From the NCBI RefSeq assembly GCF_000235625.1, contig NZ_AGTR01000027.1, forward strand, positions 1 through 64,000: a stretch of 64,000 bases of DNA, read 5' to 3'. Below, one piece after another: positions 1 to 7,401 of this stretch (the first letter of the stretch is position 1; each line of letters starts with the position of its first letter). Source of the stretch: Marinobacter manganoxydans MnI7-9. Its GTDB lineage: Bacteria; Pseudomonadota; Gammaproteobacteria; Pseudomonadales; Oleiphilaceae. The position numbers were made by a program, and so were the translations under genes. The notes under the pieces were generated by a model. The model did no database searches and was not told the origin of the DNA. It worked only from the letters and a program-made list of their open reading frames with translations.

Positions 1-1
1 A

Positions 2-733
2 GAGGCTCAGGCCGCATTGCGCTCCGGGGATTATGCAACCGCCCGCGCTAAAGCTGCCGAGGCCATTGCATTGGAGCCGGAAAACCTCGGATACGCGTTG
101 ATGCCAGCTGGTATCGCGCAAAGAGAAGGCAAACACGAGGAGGCACTCACTGCATTGGAGGCAGTGGAAGAGACGTTCGGTAATCAACCCGCCATTGTTC
201 TCTCAAGGGCTTCGGTTTTGAATGATACCGAAGGTGCTTCCGCCGCCCATGACTACCTGCGCGAACAATGGGAAACCTCCGGTAATACTCGTATTCTGGC
301 CCCATTGATCAGGTTGGCCAGTACTGAAGATCCGGAGTCCATTAACGGGCTCACCAACGACTGGCTGGAAGCTGAGCCGGACAGTGTGGCAGCGCACATG
401 GCCAGAGCTGACTGGCTGATGGCCAACAATCAGGAGATTGTAGCCGCCACCCACTATGAGCAGGTTCTGGCCCGTCAGCCCAACAATATTGCGGCACTCA
501 ACAACCTGGCCTGGCTGTTAAGGGAAGATGACTCGAGCCGTGCTCTCGGGTACGCCAGCCAGGCTCGCGAGCTTGCACCCAATAACGCGGCAGTACTCGA
601 CACCTATGGCTGGATTCTTCACCTGCAAGGCAATCACGAAGATGCCCTCGCCCTGATAGAACAGGCACTGTCACTGGCGCCGGACAATGCAGACATCCAG
701 TCTCATTTGGAAACAGTCAAAGGAGCGATGTAA
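2..733 (+). CDS. TPR-repeat protein, PrsT-like, 5' end outside window
   Basis: The reading frame is open from the first bases, so the start lies upstream; a TTG at 17 is unlikely to be the true start. The visible 240 or so residues are a run of tetratricopeptide repeats, clearest in the last third (repeats around 'NNIAALNNLAWLL' and 'AVLDTYGWILHLQG'). TPR solenoids are protein-protein scaffolds. Large TPR lipoproteins (PrsT) are a known companion of PEP-CTERM/exosortase loci, usually next to the PrsK/PrsR sensor-regulator pair, and three PEP-CTERM genes and an exosortase follow directly. I infer the PrsT identity from this context; the lipoprotein signal cannot be seen here. A hairpin terminator closes the gene. 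Confidence 0.75.
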   Translation, partial: EAQAALRSGDYATARAKAAEAIALEPENLGYALMPAGIAQREGKHEEALTALEAVEETFGNQPAIVLSRASVLNDTEGASAAHDYLREQWETSGNTRILAPLIRLASTEDPESINGLTNDWLEAEPDSVAAHMARADWLMANNQEIVAATHYEQVLARQPNNIAALNNLAWLLREDDSSRALGYASQARELAPNNAAVLDTYGWILHLQGNHEDALALIEQALSLAPDNADIQSHLETVKGAM

Positions 734-767
734 AAGACTCCGACACCACAGCACAATCTTCGCAATT

Positions 768-803
768 TAAAAGGCCGGGACGAGCAGTCTTTCCGGCCTT
801 TCT
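768..803 (+). terminator. Rho-independent terminator after the PrsT-like gene
   Basis: An inverted repeat of about 10 bp (AAAGGCCGG...CCGGCCTTT) encloses a loop of roughly 12 nt and ends in a T-rich tail. It separates the TPR gene from the PEP-CTERM gene that has its own promoter at 881. Confidence 0.75.
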
Positions 804-880
804 CATCTAGATGTCGGAAACTTTTACACTAAACCTACGCGAATCCATTTTTCGTTATATTTTTCAAGAAGTTAAATTAG

Positions 881-896
881 TGGCATGATTCTGGCT
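881..896 (+). promoter_or_regulatory. Sigma-54 (-24/-12) promoter of the first PEP-CTERM gene
   Basis: TGGCATGATTCTGGCT matches the RpoN consensus TGGCAC-N5-TTGCW with the invariant GG and GC ten bases apart and two mismatches. Transcription would begin near 907, just before the riboswitch-like leader. PEP-CTERM/XrtA loci characteristically include PrsK/PrsR, an NtrC-type system that acts with RpoN, which fits this promoter class. The PrsK/PrsR genes are not in the window. Confidence 0.7.
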
Positions 897-913
897 TGCA
901 TAAAGCATAGGAT

Positions 914-1008
914 CGGGTACGTAGTTCCCGTTCGGGAGCCAAACCATTCGCGAGGATGGGACGGAAAGCCAAGGATCTCTAGAAGAATAAGAGACAGCCT
1001 GGTTGCAA
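914..1008 (+). ncRNA. c-di-GMP-I (GEMM)-like riboswitch in the PEP-CTERM leader
   Basis: The core at 938-970 closely follows the GEMM-I consensus: GCCAAACC, then a P2 stem CCATTC/GGATGG capped by a GNRA tetraloop (GCGA), then GGGACGGAAAGCC (consensus GGGACGCAAAGCC). A second stem (TCTCT...AGAGA, 976-995) and a GCCTGGTTGC close follow, as P3 does in the Vibrio Vc2 RNA. A small TTCCCGTTCGGGAG hairpin precedes the core. The element lies between a sigma-54 promoter and the ribosome binding site (GGAG at 1041) of the PEP-CTERM gene, so ligand control of expression is likely. The P1 pairing was not fully resolved by eye. Confidence 0.72.
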
Positions 1009-1051
1009 AGCACACTACAGGGACTTAGAGCTAAACAACCGGAGAATACCC

Positions 1052-1819
1052 ATGAAACTTAAACTCATTGCTGCTGCAGTTGCTTTGTCCGCCTGGACAG
1101 CTTCGGCTGGTGCAGTTGTAGTAAATAATGATGGCGCTGATGGTGCAGGTACAGGGCTCCAGAGCGTCCTCGATAACATCACAATCGCCCCAAGCCCAAC
1201 CCCAGGCGCCTCATCTGTAGACGTAAATGCAGATCAGTTGGATGACGGATTGGATAGCTATTGGGACATTACCGCCACTGGCGGCAGTGTAACGACATTC
1301 ATTATGGAAATCGCTGGTCAGTCTGGCACGAATACGTTCGGCATTTATGATCGCCTTAACCCGATGAATTACGTGGAAATCTTTTCGGGCGCTGATTCCT
1401 TCAATCAGGGCTTTAACAGCCAAAAAACTGTAGCCATCTTGAGTGATGGTTCTGTTGGGATTAATGGTGCTGACTCAAATGTTGACTTCGGCAGCGGAGT
1501 TTTCGGCTATTACCTTGGCACAGCCAACGGCCCAGTCTTTTATTCTGATAGCTCATTGAATACGAACGGTGCCGACCAGATGGTTGCCTATCAGGGCACC
1601 AATACCGACACTATCCAAATACAGGGCTTTGATGAAGGCCTCTGGACAGACAATGAGTTTGTCTTAGGTTGGGAAGATGTACTTGGAGGCGATCAAGACT
1701 TCAATGACTTGGTAGTAATGGTCGAATCTGTAATCCCTGTTCCAGAGCCGGGCACCCTGGCCCTCCTCGGCCTCGGCCTTGCAGGCCTCGGTGCAGCCCG
1801 TCGTCGTCAGAGAGCCTGA
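1052..1819 (+). CDS. Secreted PEP-CTERM protein with DUF4114 domain
   Basis: This 255-residue protein has a Sec signal peptide (cleavage near residue 20), a DUF4114-type motif near residues 203-226 (GWEDVLGGDQDFNDLV), and a C-terminal PEP-CTERM signal: VPEPGTLALLGLGLAGL followed by an Arg-rich tail. The tripartite signal marks it as an exosortase substrate, expected to be cleaved at the PEP motif and released or transferred at the cell surface together with the exopolysaccharide. The start is fixed by a GGAG seven bases upstream. The transcript carries a sigma-54 promoter and a c-di-GMP-I-like leader, so it is probably made under biofilm conditions. A strong hairpin terminator follows. The exact molecular function of the mature protein is unknown. 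Confidence 0.9.
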   Translation: MKLKLIAAAVALSAWTASAGAVVVNNDGADGAGTGLQSVLDNITIAPSPTPGASSVDVNADQLDDGLDSYWDITATGGSVTTFIMEIAGQSGTNTFGIYDRLNPMNYVEIFSGADSFNQGFNSQKTVAILSDGSVGINGADSNVDFGSGVFGYYLGTANGPVFYSDSSLNTNGADQMVAYQGTNTDTIQIQGFDEGLWTDNEFVLGWEDVLGGDQDFNDLVVMVESVIPVPEPGTLALLGLGLAGLGAARRRQRA

Positions 1820-1836
1820 TTTCGATAGGGTGCCAA

Positions 1837-1862
1837 AAGCCAGCTTCGGCTGGCTTTTTTCG
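1837..1862 (+). terminator. Rho-independent terminator after first PEP-CTERM gene
   Basis: An 8-bp stem AAGCCAGC/GCTGGCTT with a TTCG tetraloop is followed directly by a run of T residues. It isolates the riboswitch-controlled gene from the exosortase gene. Confidence 0.9.
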
Positions 1863-1933
1863 TGCTTTGATTTGTCTTTTACCGGAGTAGCAATCACGGT
1901 ATTCTTCCAAAGACCAAGTAGTCCGGCGGAAAA

Positions 1934-3370
1934 ATGATGTTAAGGAAGACATTCGACAACCTCCCCAATTCCCTCCCCTTTCTGGTTGTTTCAGCAGTTG
2001 CCGTCGTACTTTTCTATCCAACCTGGTTTAGGCTTGGCACCATTTGGCTCGAGTTCGAGCAGGTTTTGGCTCATGGCCTTGCCACCGCCGTCATTTTCCT
2101 GGGCATGCTAATGATTCATCCGCCCAGGCCCGCAGGCGGTACAAGCGGCTTGCTCTTGAAACCATACCACCTGCTCGGCGGTATCGCGCTAATTGGGGTT
2201 ACTCTCGTGTGGCTCCTGCTTGAGTTGGTGCGTATTGATACCCTCGCCTACCTGATGCTGCCAGCAGGTGTAATGGCCGTCTCCTGGACATTGCTGGGTT
2301 TGAAAAAAGCGCTTAGCTTTCTGCCCTACGTTGCCCTACTGTCACTCTCACTGCCCTTCTGGGCAGACCTGGTGCCGCCGCTGGTATCGCTTGCCAGTGT
2401 TGTTGTCGGCAGTTGGGTTCGATTGTTCGGGATGACAGCGCTGATTGAGGGAAACAGTATTACCCTGCCCTACGGCCGACTCCTGATTGCCGATGGCTGT
2501 TCCGGCATTCGTTATTTTGCCATTTCCATTCTGCTGGCCATGATGACGTCCATTCTCAATGATTACCGCTGGAAAGGCTGGCTAATCACCGTCGTCGTCG
2601 CCATGCTGATCGGGTTGGTTGCAAACTGGGTGCGGATTACCATTCTGGTTTTTGTCGCCTATGAAACCAACATGCAGAGCGACCTTCTCACCGACCACGA
2701 AACCATGGGGTGGATTGTTTTCGGAGCTTTCATTCTGCCAGCTCTGTATTTCTCGCCCGTTCGCAAAAGAAGCAAGGCCAACCAGCAGCCCACAGCCATC
2801 AAGCTGAACATCGCCAAAGCCGGCATTCCGGCGCTCATCATTGCTGTGCTACTGGGCCCCGTGGCACTGACGCTTGCACAAACAAGCGCTGGCCAACAGG
2901 CGCCCTGGGCCCTGGAACTCGATGGCTTTCAGGCACGTGGAGAAAGCGCTGAATTGCCCTTACCAATCACCCTACCTTCACTTCTCGACCAGAAAATTCT
3001 GAAGGCCGGCAATACCGCGGTTTCTCTCGCGCAAAGCCAGAAAACCACAGCGGACGATAAATTGGTACCTTACCTGCCACCCATCTTCGACAACTCCACC
3101 TGGCAGATTGAAGAGCGAATGGGTCCGGGCATCTCGCTTTACCTCAACATCCTCACCCGCGATCGTGTCCTGATGGCTCAGTGGTATCAGGTAGGAAGCA
3201 GAAGTAGCCTGAATTACCGCAAGGCCAAACTGCTCCAGATTCCCGCCACGCTGACCGGCGAGAACCGCTTCGCGCTCGTGACCATCCAGGTGCCCTGCAG
3301 AGACAGGGACTGCGGCGACGAATTATCCCGACTCGAGCGCATCAAAACGATGGTAGAAACGCAGCTGTAA
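1934..3370 (+). CDS. xrtA: Exosortase (XrtA type) with C-terminal EpsI-like domain
   Basis: This is a 478-residue inner-membrane transpeptidase-like enzyme that recognises and processes PEP-CTERM proteins. The first 275 or so residues form a multi-spanning membrane domain with the three conserved exosortase residues in order: Cys189 in ADGCSG, Arg234 in NWVRI and His255 in TDHETMGW. A further membrane segment lies at about 297-315. The C-terminal 170 residues resemble EpsI (DUF3485), for example the WYQVGSRSSLNYRKAKLLQI stretch, so this is a fused exosortase-EpsI protein. The A type is inferred from the neighbouring XrtA-specific genes (amidotransferase, FemAB-like protein, deacetylase, ATPase, TIGR03016-like outer-membrane protein). 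PEP-CTERM substrates lie on both sides. Confidence 0.88.
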   Translation: MMLRKTFDNLPNSLPFLVVSAVAVVLFYPTWFRLGTIWLEFEQVLAHGLATAVIFLGMLMIHPPRPAGGTSGLLLKPYHLLGGIALIGVTLVWLLLELVRIDTLAYLMLPAGVMAVSWTLLGLKKALSFLPYVALLSLSLPFWADLVPPLVSLASVVVGSWVRLFGMTALIEGNSITLPYGRLLIADGCSGIRYFAISILLAMMTSILNDYRWKGWLITVVVAMLIGLVANWVRITILVFVAYETNMQSDLLTDHETMGWIVFGAFILPALYFSPVRKRSKANQQPTAIKLNIAKAGIPALIIAVLLGPVALTLAQTSAGQQAPWALELDGFQARGESAELPLPITLPSLLDQKILKAGNTAVSLAQSQKTTADDKLVPYLPPIFDNSTWQIEERMGPGISLYLNILTRDRVLMAQWYQVGSRSSLNYRKAKLLQIPATLTGENRFALVTIQVPCRDRDCGDELSRLERIKTMVETQL

Positions 3371-3465
3371 ACCTGGGGATACACAGATCAAACTACTCGT
3401 CGAATTTCTTTACACAAGCCGAAACGGCTTCCCCAGAAATCCCTCTAAATCAACGGCGTAGGTAT

Positions 3466-3481
3466 TGGCACCAATCCTGCT
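3466..3481 (+). promoter_or_regulatory. Sigma-54 (-24/-12) promoter of second PEP-CTERM gene
   Basis: TGGCACCAATCCTGCT matches TGGCAC-N5-TTGCW with a single mismatch and correct GG/GC spacing. The predicted start of transcription is near 3492, giving a leader of about 40 nt before the ATG at 3534. No riboswitch-like fold is seen in this short leader. Confidence 0.75.
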
Positions 3482-3533
3482 TAGGTAAGCGTAGGCTGCA
3501 TTAACGCATTCGTTTACTTTGGGAAGTTCCAAT

Positions 3534-4136
3534 ATGATGTATAAACGGTTAGCCACACTCCTCTCCGCCACGCTTTTTAGCTTCTCCGTAAGCGCCGGCG
3601 TCATTTTCCAGGACAATTTTGATTCAGAACTGCCGAATGGTGGATCACAAACCAACTACGATGACTTCCTGAAGTGGGACGTTACTCTTGGTACTGTCGA
3701 TCTTATTGCCACTCCGAACGACTGGAACCTCACCTGCGCTGGTGGCGTCGGCAAGTGCGTAGATCTGGATGGTTCCAATAAAAACGCGGGCACCCTCCAA
3801 AGCATCGCTTTGACCCTTGATCCGGGCACCTACACCCTGAGCTTCGACATCTCTGGCAACCAGAGGAACAGTGCGGCTGATTCCGTGGAAGTTTCTCTCG
3901 ACGGTTTCCTCACAGAAACCTTTCTTGTGTCAGCCAATGACCCCTGGCAGACCATCGTCCGCGATATAACCCTGACCAGCCAGACCACCAGCAATCTGAT
4001 CTTCGAACACAATGGTGGCGACAATATCGGCATATTGCTCGACAACGTTTCTCTGGTTCCAGAGCCGGGAACAGTTGCACTGCTGGGGCTGGGCCTGTTT
4101 GGCCTAATTGGCGCCCGCAAAAAATTTGGCGGTTGA
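3534..4136 (+). CDS. Secreted PEP-CTERM protein
   Basis: This protein of about 200 residues has a Sec signal peptide (hydrophobic core ending in SVSAG) and a beta-rich middle resembling carbohydrate-binding or choice-of-anchor domains (FQDNFDSE near the start, GILLDNVSL near the end). It ends with the PEP-CTERM tripartite tail VPEPGTVALLGLGLFGL plus ARKK. I chose the ATG at 3534 because a GGGAAG sequence lies seven bases upstream; an in-frame TTG at 3519 lacks this. A sigma-54 promoter at 3466 drives it. It is expected to be an exosortase substrate exported with the polysaccharide. The ligand, if any, is unknown. Confidence 0.88.
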   Translation: MMYKRLATLLSATLFSFSVSAGVIFQDNFDSELPNGGSQTNYDDFLKWDVTLGTVDLIATPNDWNLTCAGGVGKCVDLDGSNKNAGTLQSIALTLDPGTYTLSFDISGNQRNSAADSVEVSLDGFLTETFLVSANDPWQTIVRDITLTSQTTSNLIFEHNGGDNIGILLDNVSLVPEPGTVALLGLGLFGLIGARKKFGG

Positions 4137-4215
4137 ATAAGGAAAGTCAGCAGTCTTCCTCGATGGCACAAATACCCTATCCCCGAATAGCAAAGGGATA
4201 AAAAAGGAGAAAAAT

Positions 4216-4875
4216 ATGTTCAAATTTGGAAACGGAAAAAGCCTGGCGACGGGTTTAGTTGGTGCGGCAGTTCTGGGCTTGAGCTCAACGGCAAGCGCCG
4301 GATTCATTCCAACCGGTTCAGTCACCGGTGTTGACGTTAAATATGCGGGAGACCTCTGCCCTACCATGGATTGCGTCGCACTTGACTGGACAGAATACAA
4401 TGTGTCGGGCGGCGCAACACTCTTTGAGAGTGAAGGTGGCGTTGCCGCCAAACCTGGCAAAGATACCAGCCCGGCTGCATTGGATCGCGTTAGTTCTTTC
4501 AGCATCACAAGCTCCAGAGACAATCCCGAAGGTGCTATTGATCCGATCGTCGTGTCCGGCCTAGAGGGCTTGTTTGATCTTTACTGGGGTTCAATAGACA
4601 GCTACAACATCATTGAGTTTTTCTTAAACGGCGATTCACTGGGCGAGTATTCCGGAACTCAGGCGCAGGCACTTGCACCCGGTTCAGACGGCACAGCCAA
4701 ACAGTATAATGTCGACGGATACTTCTTTTTCCAGGGCGAATTCGACAAAGTTGAGCTCAGCAGCACTGGTGGCGTTGCTTTTGAAGTTGCACGAGTGCCT
4801 GAACCCGGTACCCTTGCACTTCTTGGACTTGGCCTCGCCGGCCTTGGCGCAGCTCGCCGCAAGAAAATGGCCTGA
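4216..4875 (+). CDS. Secreted PEP-CTERM protein
   Basis: The 219-residue protein has a signal peptide (GAAVLGLSSTASAG), an acidic extracellular body with no family I recognise, and the sorting tail VPEPGTLALLGLGLAGL followed by AARRKK. The ribosome binding site is a clear AAGGAG eight bases upstream. The tail is nearly identical to that of the first PEP-CTERM protein, showing that both are substrates of the same sortase. A -24-like TGGCAC lies at 4164, but the matching -12 element is poor, so the promoter is unresolved. A hairpin terminator follows at once, so the gene is probably monocistronic. Confidence 0.88.
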   Translation: MFKFGNGKSLATGLVGAAVLGLSSTASAGFIPTGSVTGVDVKYAGDLCPTMDCVALDWTEYNVSGGATLFESEGGVAAKPGKDTSPAALDRVSSFSITSSRDNPEGAIDPIVVSGLEGLFDLYWGSIDSYNIIEFFLNGDSLGEYSGTQAQALAPGSDGTAKQYNVDGYFFFQGEFDKVELSSTGGVAFEVARVPEPGTLALLGLGLAGLGAARRKKMA

Positions 4876-4895
4876 GACTTTCAGGGCATAACACG

Positions 4896-4922
4896 AGCCA
4901 GCCTTCGGGCTGGCTTTTGTTT
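4896..4922 (+). terminator. Rho-independent terminator after third PEP-CTERM gene
   Basis: The stem AGCCAGCC/GGGCTGGCT with a short TTC loop is followed by TTTTGTTTTT. Confidence 0.88.
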
Positions 4923-5007
4923 TTCGAGATAAAGAATTAAAACTGGCTCTTATCCAGCGCTATACTATCCCCCTCGCCAGTCCACAGAACCGCTTGCAGT
5001 GCCATAG

Positions 5008-6123
5008 ATGATGACAGAGCCAACCAAAACCCGAATTCTCCACGTCACCTTCAACATGGGCTTCGGCGGCACCGAACAAGTCATCCGGCAATTGGTCACC
5101 AACCTCGATAAAAATCGGTTTCACAACGAAATCGCCTGCATTGATGGAGAAGTTGGCGCTATTGGCCAAGCACTGGAAACCGAGCACGGCATTAAGCACC
5201 ATGCGCGGCAACGAGCCTCCGGCTTTGATTTAAAAACAATCCTCTGGCTCAGAAATCTGATCAAATCTGGCAAATTCGATATCGTTCATTGCCACCAATA
5301 CTCACCCTACGCCTATGGCTGGTTCGCCCACTGGGGTACGGGCACAAAGGTAGTGTTCACTGAACATGGGCGCTTTCATCCGGACCAGTACCGCAAAAAA
5401 GCGAGGTTCATCAATCCTTTCATTGCCCGCACGTCCCACAAGCTCGTCGCCATCTCCTCCGCAACGCGCGACGCTCTGGTGGAATACGAATACCTGCCCA
5501 GAGCCCGAATCAGTGTCATCTACAATGGCATCGCGCCACTGAGAGTGACTGACGAAGAACGCTCGGCATTAAAGGAAAAACTGGGAATAGAACCAGGCCA
5601 AATGGTTATTGGCACCGTCGCCCGGCTGGATGCGGTAAAAAACCAGGCCCTGATGCTGAAGGCAACGCGAAGCCTGCTCGACCAGGGATTTCAGGTACGG
5701 CTGCTCCTGGTGGGCGATGGCCCAGAACGGCAAAATCTGGAGAAGCTTGCAGATGACTTGAACCTTGAGGAGTCAGTTATTTTTACAGGCTTTCAATCGA
5801 AGCCGGCCGACTACCTGAGCCTGATGGATATATTCCTTCTCCCCTCCTTTACCGAAGGCACTTCGATGACACTGCTTGAAGCCATGAGCCTGGGAATTCC
5901 CACAGTCGCTACCCGAGTAGGTGGAACGCCTGAAATCGTAGCCGATAGCGAAACGGGAAAGCTGGTTGAGAGCGACGATCTTCCTGCCTTTACCCTGGCA
6001 ATCCAGGAATTACTGCAAGACCGGAGCGCACTTTCCAAAATGTCGCAACAGGCCAAGACGCGATTTGAGGAACGATTTTCCGCAGAACAAATGGTGCAGC
6101 AATACGAACGCTGTTATGAATGA
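5008..6123 (+). CDS. Family 4 glycosyltransferase, exosortase-associated
   Basis: This 371-residue GT-B glycosyltransferase has an N-terminal acceptor half starting GFGGTEQVIRQL and a C-terminal nucleotide-sugar half with the GT4 signature E-x7-E (PSFTEGTSMTLLEAMSLGIP), followed by VATRVGGTPEIV. Proteins of this type occur as PEP-CTERM/EpsH1-associated sugar transferases that add residues to the lipid-linked exopolysaccharide unit at the cytoplasmic face. It follows the PEP-CTERM genes on the same strand but after a terminator, so it probably has its own promoter. No strong Shine-Dalgarno sequence is visible before the two adjacent ATG codons. Donor and acceptor sugars cannot be told from sequence. 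Confidence 0.85.
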   Translation: MMTEPTKTRILHVTFNMGFGGTEQVIRQLVTNLDKNRFHNEIACIDGEVGAIGQALETEHGIKHHARQRASGFDLKTILWLRNLIKSGKFDIVHCHQYSPYAYGWFAHWGTGTKVVFTEHGRFHPDQYRKKARFINPFIARTSHKLVAISSATRDALVEYEYLPRARISVIYNGIAPLRVTDEERSALKEKLGIEPGQMVIGTVARLDAVKNQALMLKATRSLLDQGFQVRLLLVGDGPERQNLEKLADDLNLEESVIFTGFQSKPADYLSLMDIFLLPSFTEGTSMTLLEAMSLGIPTVATRVGGTPEIVADSETGKLVESDDLPAFTLAIQELLQDRSALSKMSQQAKTRFEERFSAEQMVQQYERCYE

Positions 6124-6152
6124 TTTATCATCCTGAAAAATAATGGCCAGCG

Positions 6153-7265
6153 CTACTCTGTCACCAATCGGTTGCCAGAACCTTCATAACTCCCACCATC
6201 GCGGGTGCCAATCGGCGCATCCACCGTATTATTGGTCGCACTGGCCCCACTGGTATCAAACCGGAATTCAATAGAGCGATTCAGGTTTCCCCGGGTAAAC
6301 ACCTCATTTCCCTCTACGATGGTGCCTGGCGAACTCCACACAATAATTGCCCCATCAGATCCCCGGCGCCTTTGAGTGCTGTAAAGTCCCTCGTCATAGT
6401 CAATGCGGTTATTTCGAATGGCTCCACCAGAGTGATCCTCCGGCCGATCCAACAAACCGAACGCGATAGCTCGATCGACATTCACAAAAGTGTTGTTTTC
6501 CACAACAGTGTCGCGAGCACCGTTCCACATTAAAACAACGGGCGCCCAAAGGTGGTCCGCGTGATCCGGTGCATGAAAGTTTTCAAAGTGATTGTTCCGG
6601 ATAACCCAGTTGGCACCGGCATGGACATCTACACCATTGGTATAGCCAGTGCCGCCACCCCGGTCGATCATCGGAGGCCCTTCGGTATATGCGAAAACCG
6701 AATTTTCAACAAGGCCTCCATCAACGCCATCACCAAAATCAGATGGGTTCGCTTTGATTAACTGCTTGCCGGTATCCAGAATCCGAATATTCTGAAAGGT
6801 CGGCGATTCGGCTCCCGGGTTCAAAACTATGCCATGCTGATAGAAGGCACGAATGGTGAGGTTCTGCACTGTAAGGCCAGATGCATCAGTCCAGATGCCG
6901 TGAGGGGCTCCATTGTCATCCGGGTTGTCCATGCCCGCCCCCCTTAGAGTCACATCGCCGCATCCATTACCATTACCCCTAATCGTGATATCACGAACAC
7001 GAATAGCAACCGTTGAAGTGAGGTTATACTCACCAGGATCTAATAAGATCACGCTGCCGGGAGAAACAGATCGTACCACTCGAGAAAGTTCACTCGCGCT
7101 GCCAACATTTATCGTCTTTCCTGGTACGGGCTCCAGCAAACCATTTATAGAACACTGAATTGGCTGCTCAACCGCAAAGGCGACTCGAACAAATAGCAGT
7201 GGAGCTAAGCAAAAACTGAACGTTTTTTTCAAAAAGGCTGGTGTCGGCAGGTAGGAGCCCATCAT
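6153..7265 (-). CDS. Secreted right-handed beta-helix protein
   Basis: This 370-residue protein has an N-terminal signal peptide (cleavage near AFA) and a repetitive body of parallel beta-helix rungs of the pectate-lyase-fold type, with many Asn-rich turns such as NGVDVHAGANWVIRNNHFEN and VIRNN/VVENN repeats. The fold is typical of polysaccharide lyases, epimerases and carbohydrate-binding surface proteins. Catalytic residues cannot be assigned. It converges with the glycosyltransferase at 5008-6123 and diverges from the DUF2264 gene at 7402, so it is a separate unit. A role in trimming or modifying the exopolysaccharide is inferred from position. An AAAGGA about ten bases upstream supports the first ATG. 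Confidence 0.7.
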   Translation of the reverse strand: MMGSYLPTPAFLKKTFSFCLAPLLFVRVAFAVEQPIQCSINGLLEPVPGKTINVGSASELSRVVRSVSPGSVILLDPGEYNLTSTVAIRVRDITIRGNGNGCGDVTLRGAGMDNPDDNGAPHGIWTDASGLTVQNLTIRAFYQHGIVLNPGAESPTFQNIRILDTGKQLIKANPSDFGDGVDGGLVENSVFAYTEGPPMIDRGGGTGYTNGVDVHAGANWVIRNNHFENFHAPDHADHLWAPVVLMWNGARDTVVENNTFVNVDRAIAFGLLDRPEDHSGGAIRNNRIDYDEGLYSTQRRRGSDGAIIVWSSPGTIVEGNEVFTRGNLNRSIEFRFDTSGASATNNTVDAPIGTRDGGSYEGSGNRLVTE

Positions 7266-7401
7266 TAATAGAGATTCCTTTACAAGGATATGCCTAGTAG
7301 CATGCTATAATGACTTCCACTGTTAAATGTACCCTGCATTAAATTATGATAAGTTTCAGCGCTACGTCCTTTGTCATCAACTTTTCAATAACTAACCCTT
7401 T

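Noticed and set aside
4164-4179. Sigma-54 promoter before the third PEP-CTERM gene
   Set aside because: The -24 half TGGCAC is perfect but the -12 half reads CCCTA with no GC at the required position.
4944-4959. Sigma-54 promoter before the glycosyltransferase at 5008
   Set aside because: GG and GC spacing fits but the flanking bases match poorly, and a sigma-70-like TATACT overlaps; not decidable by eye.
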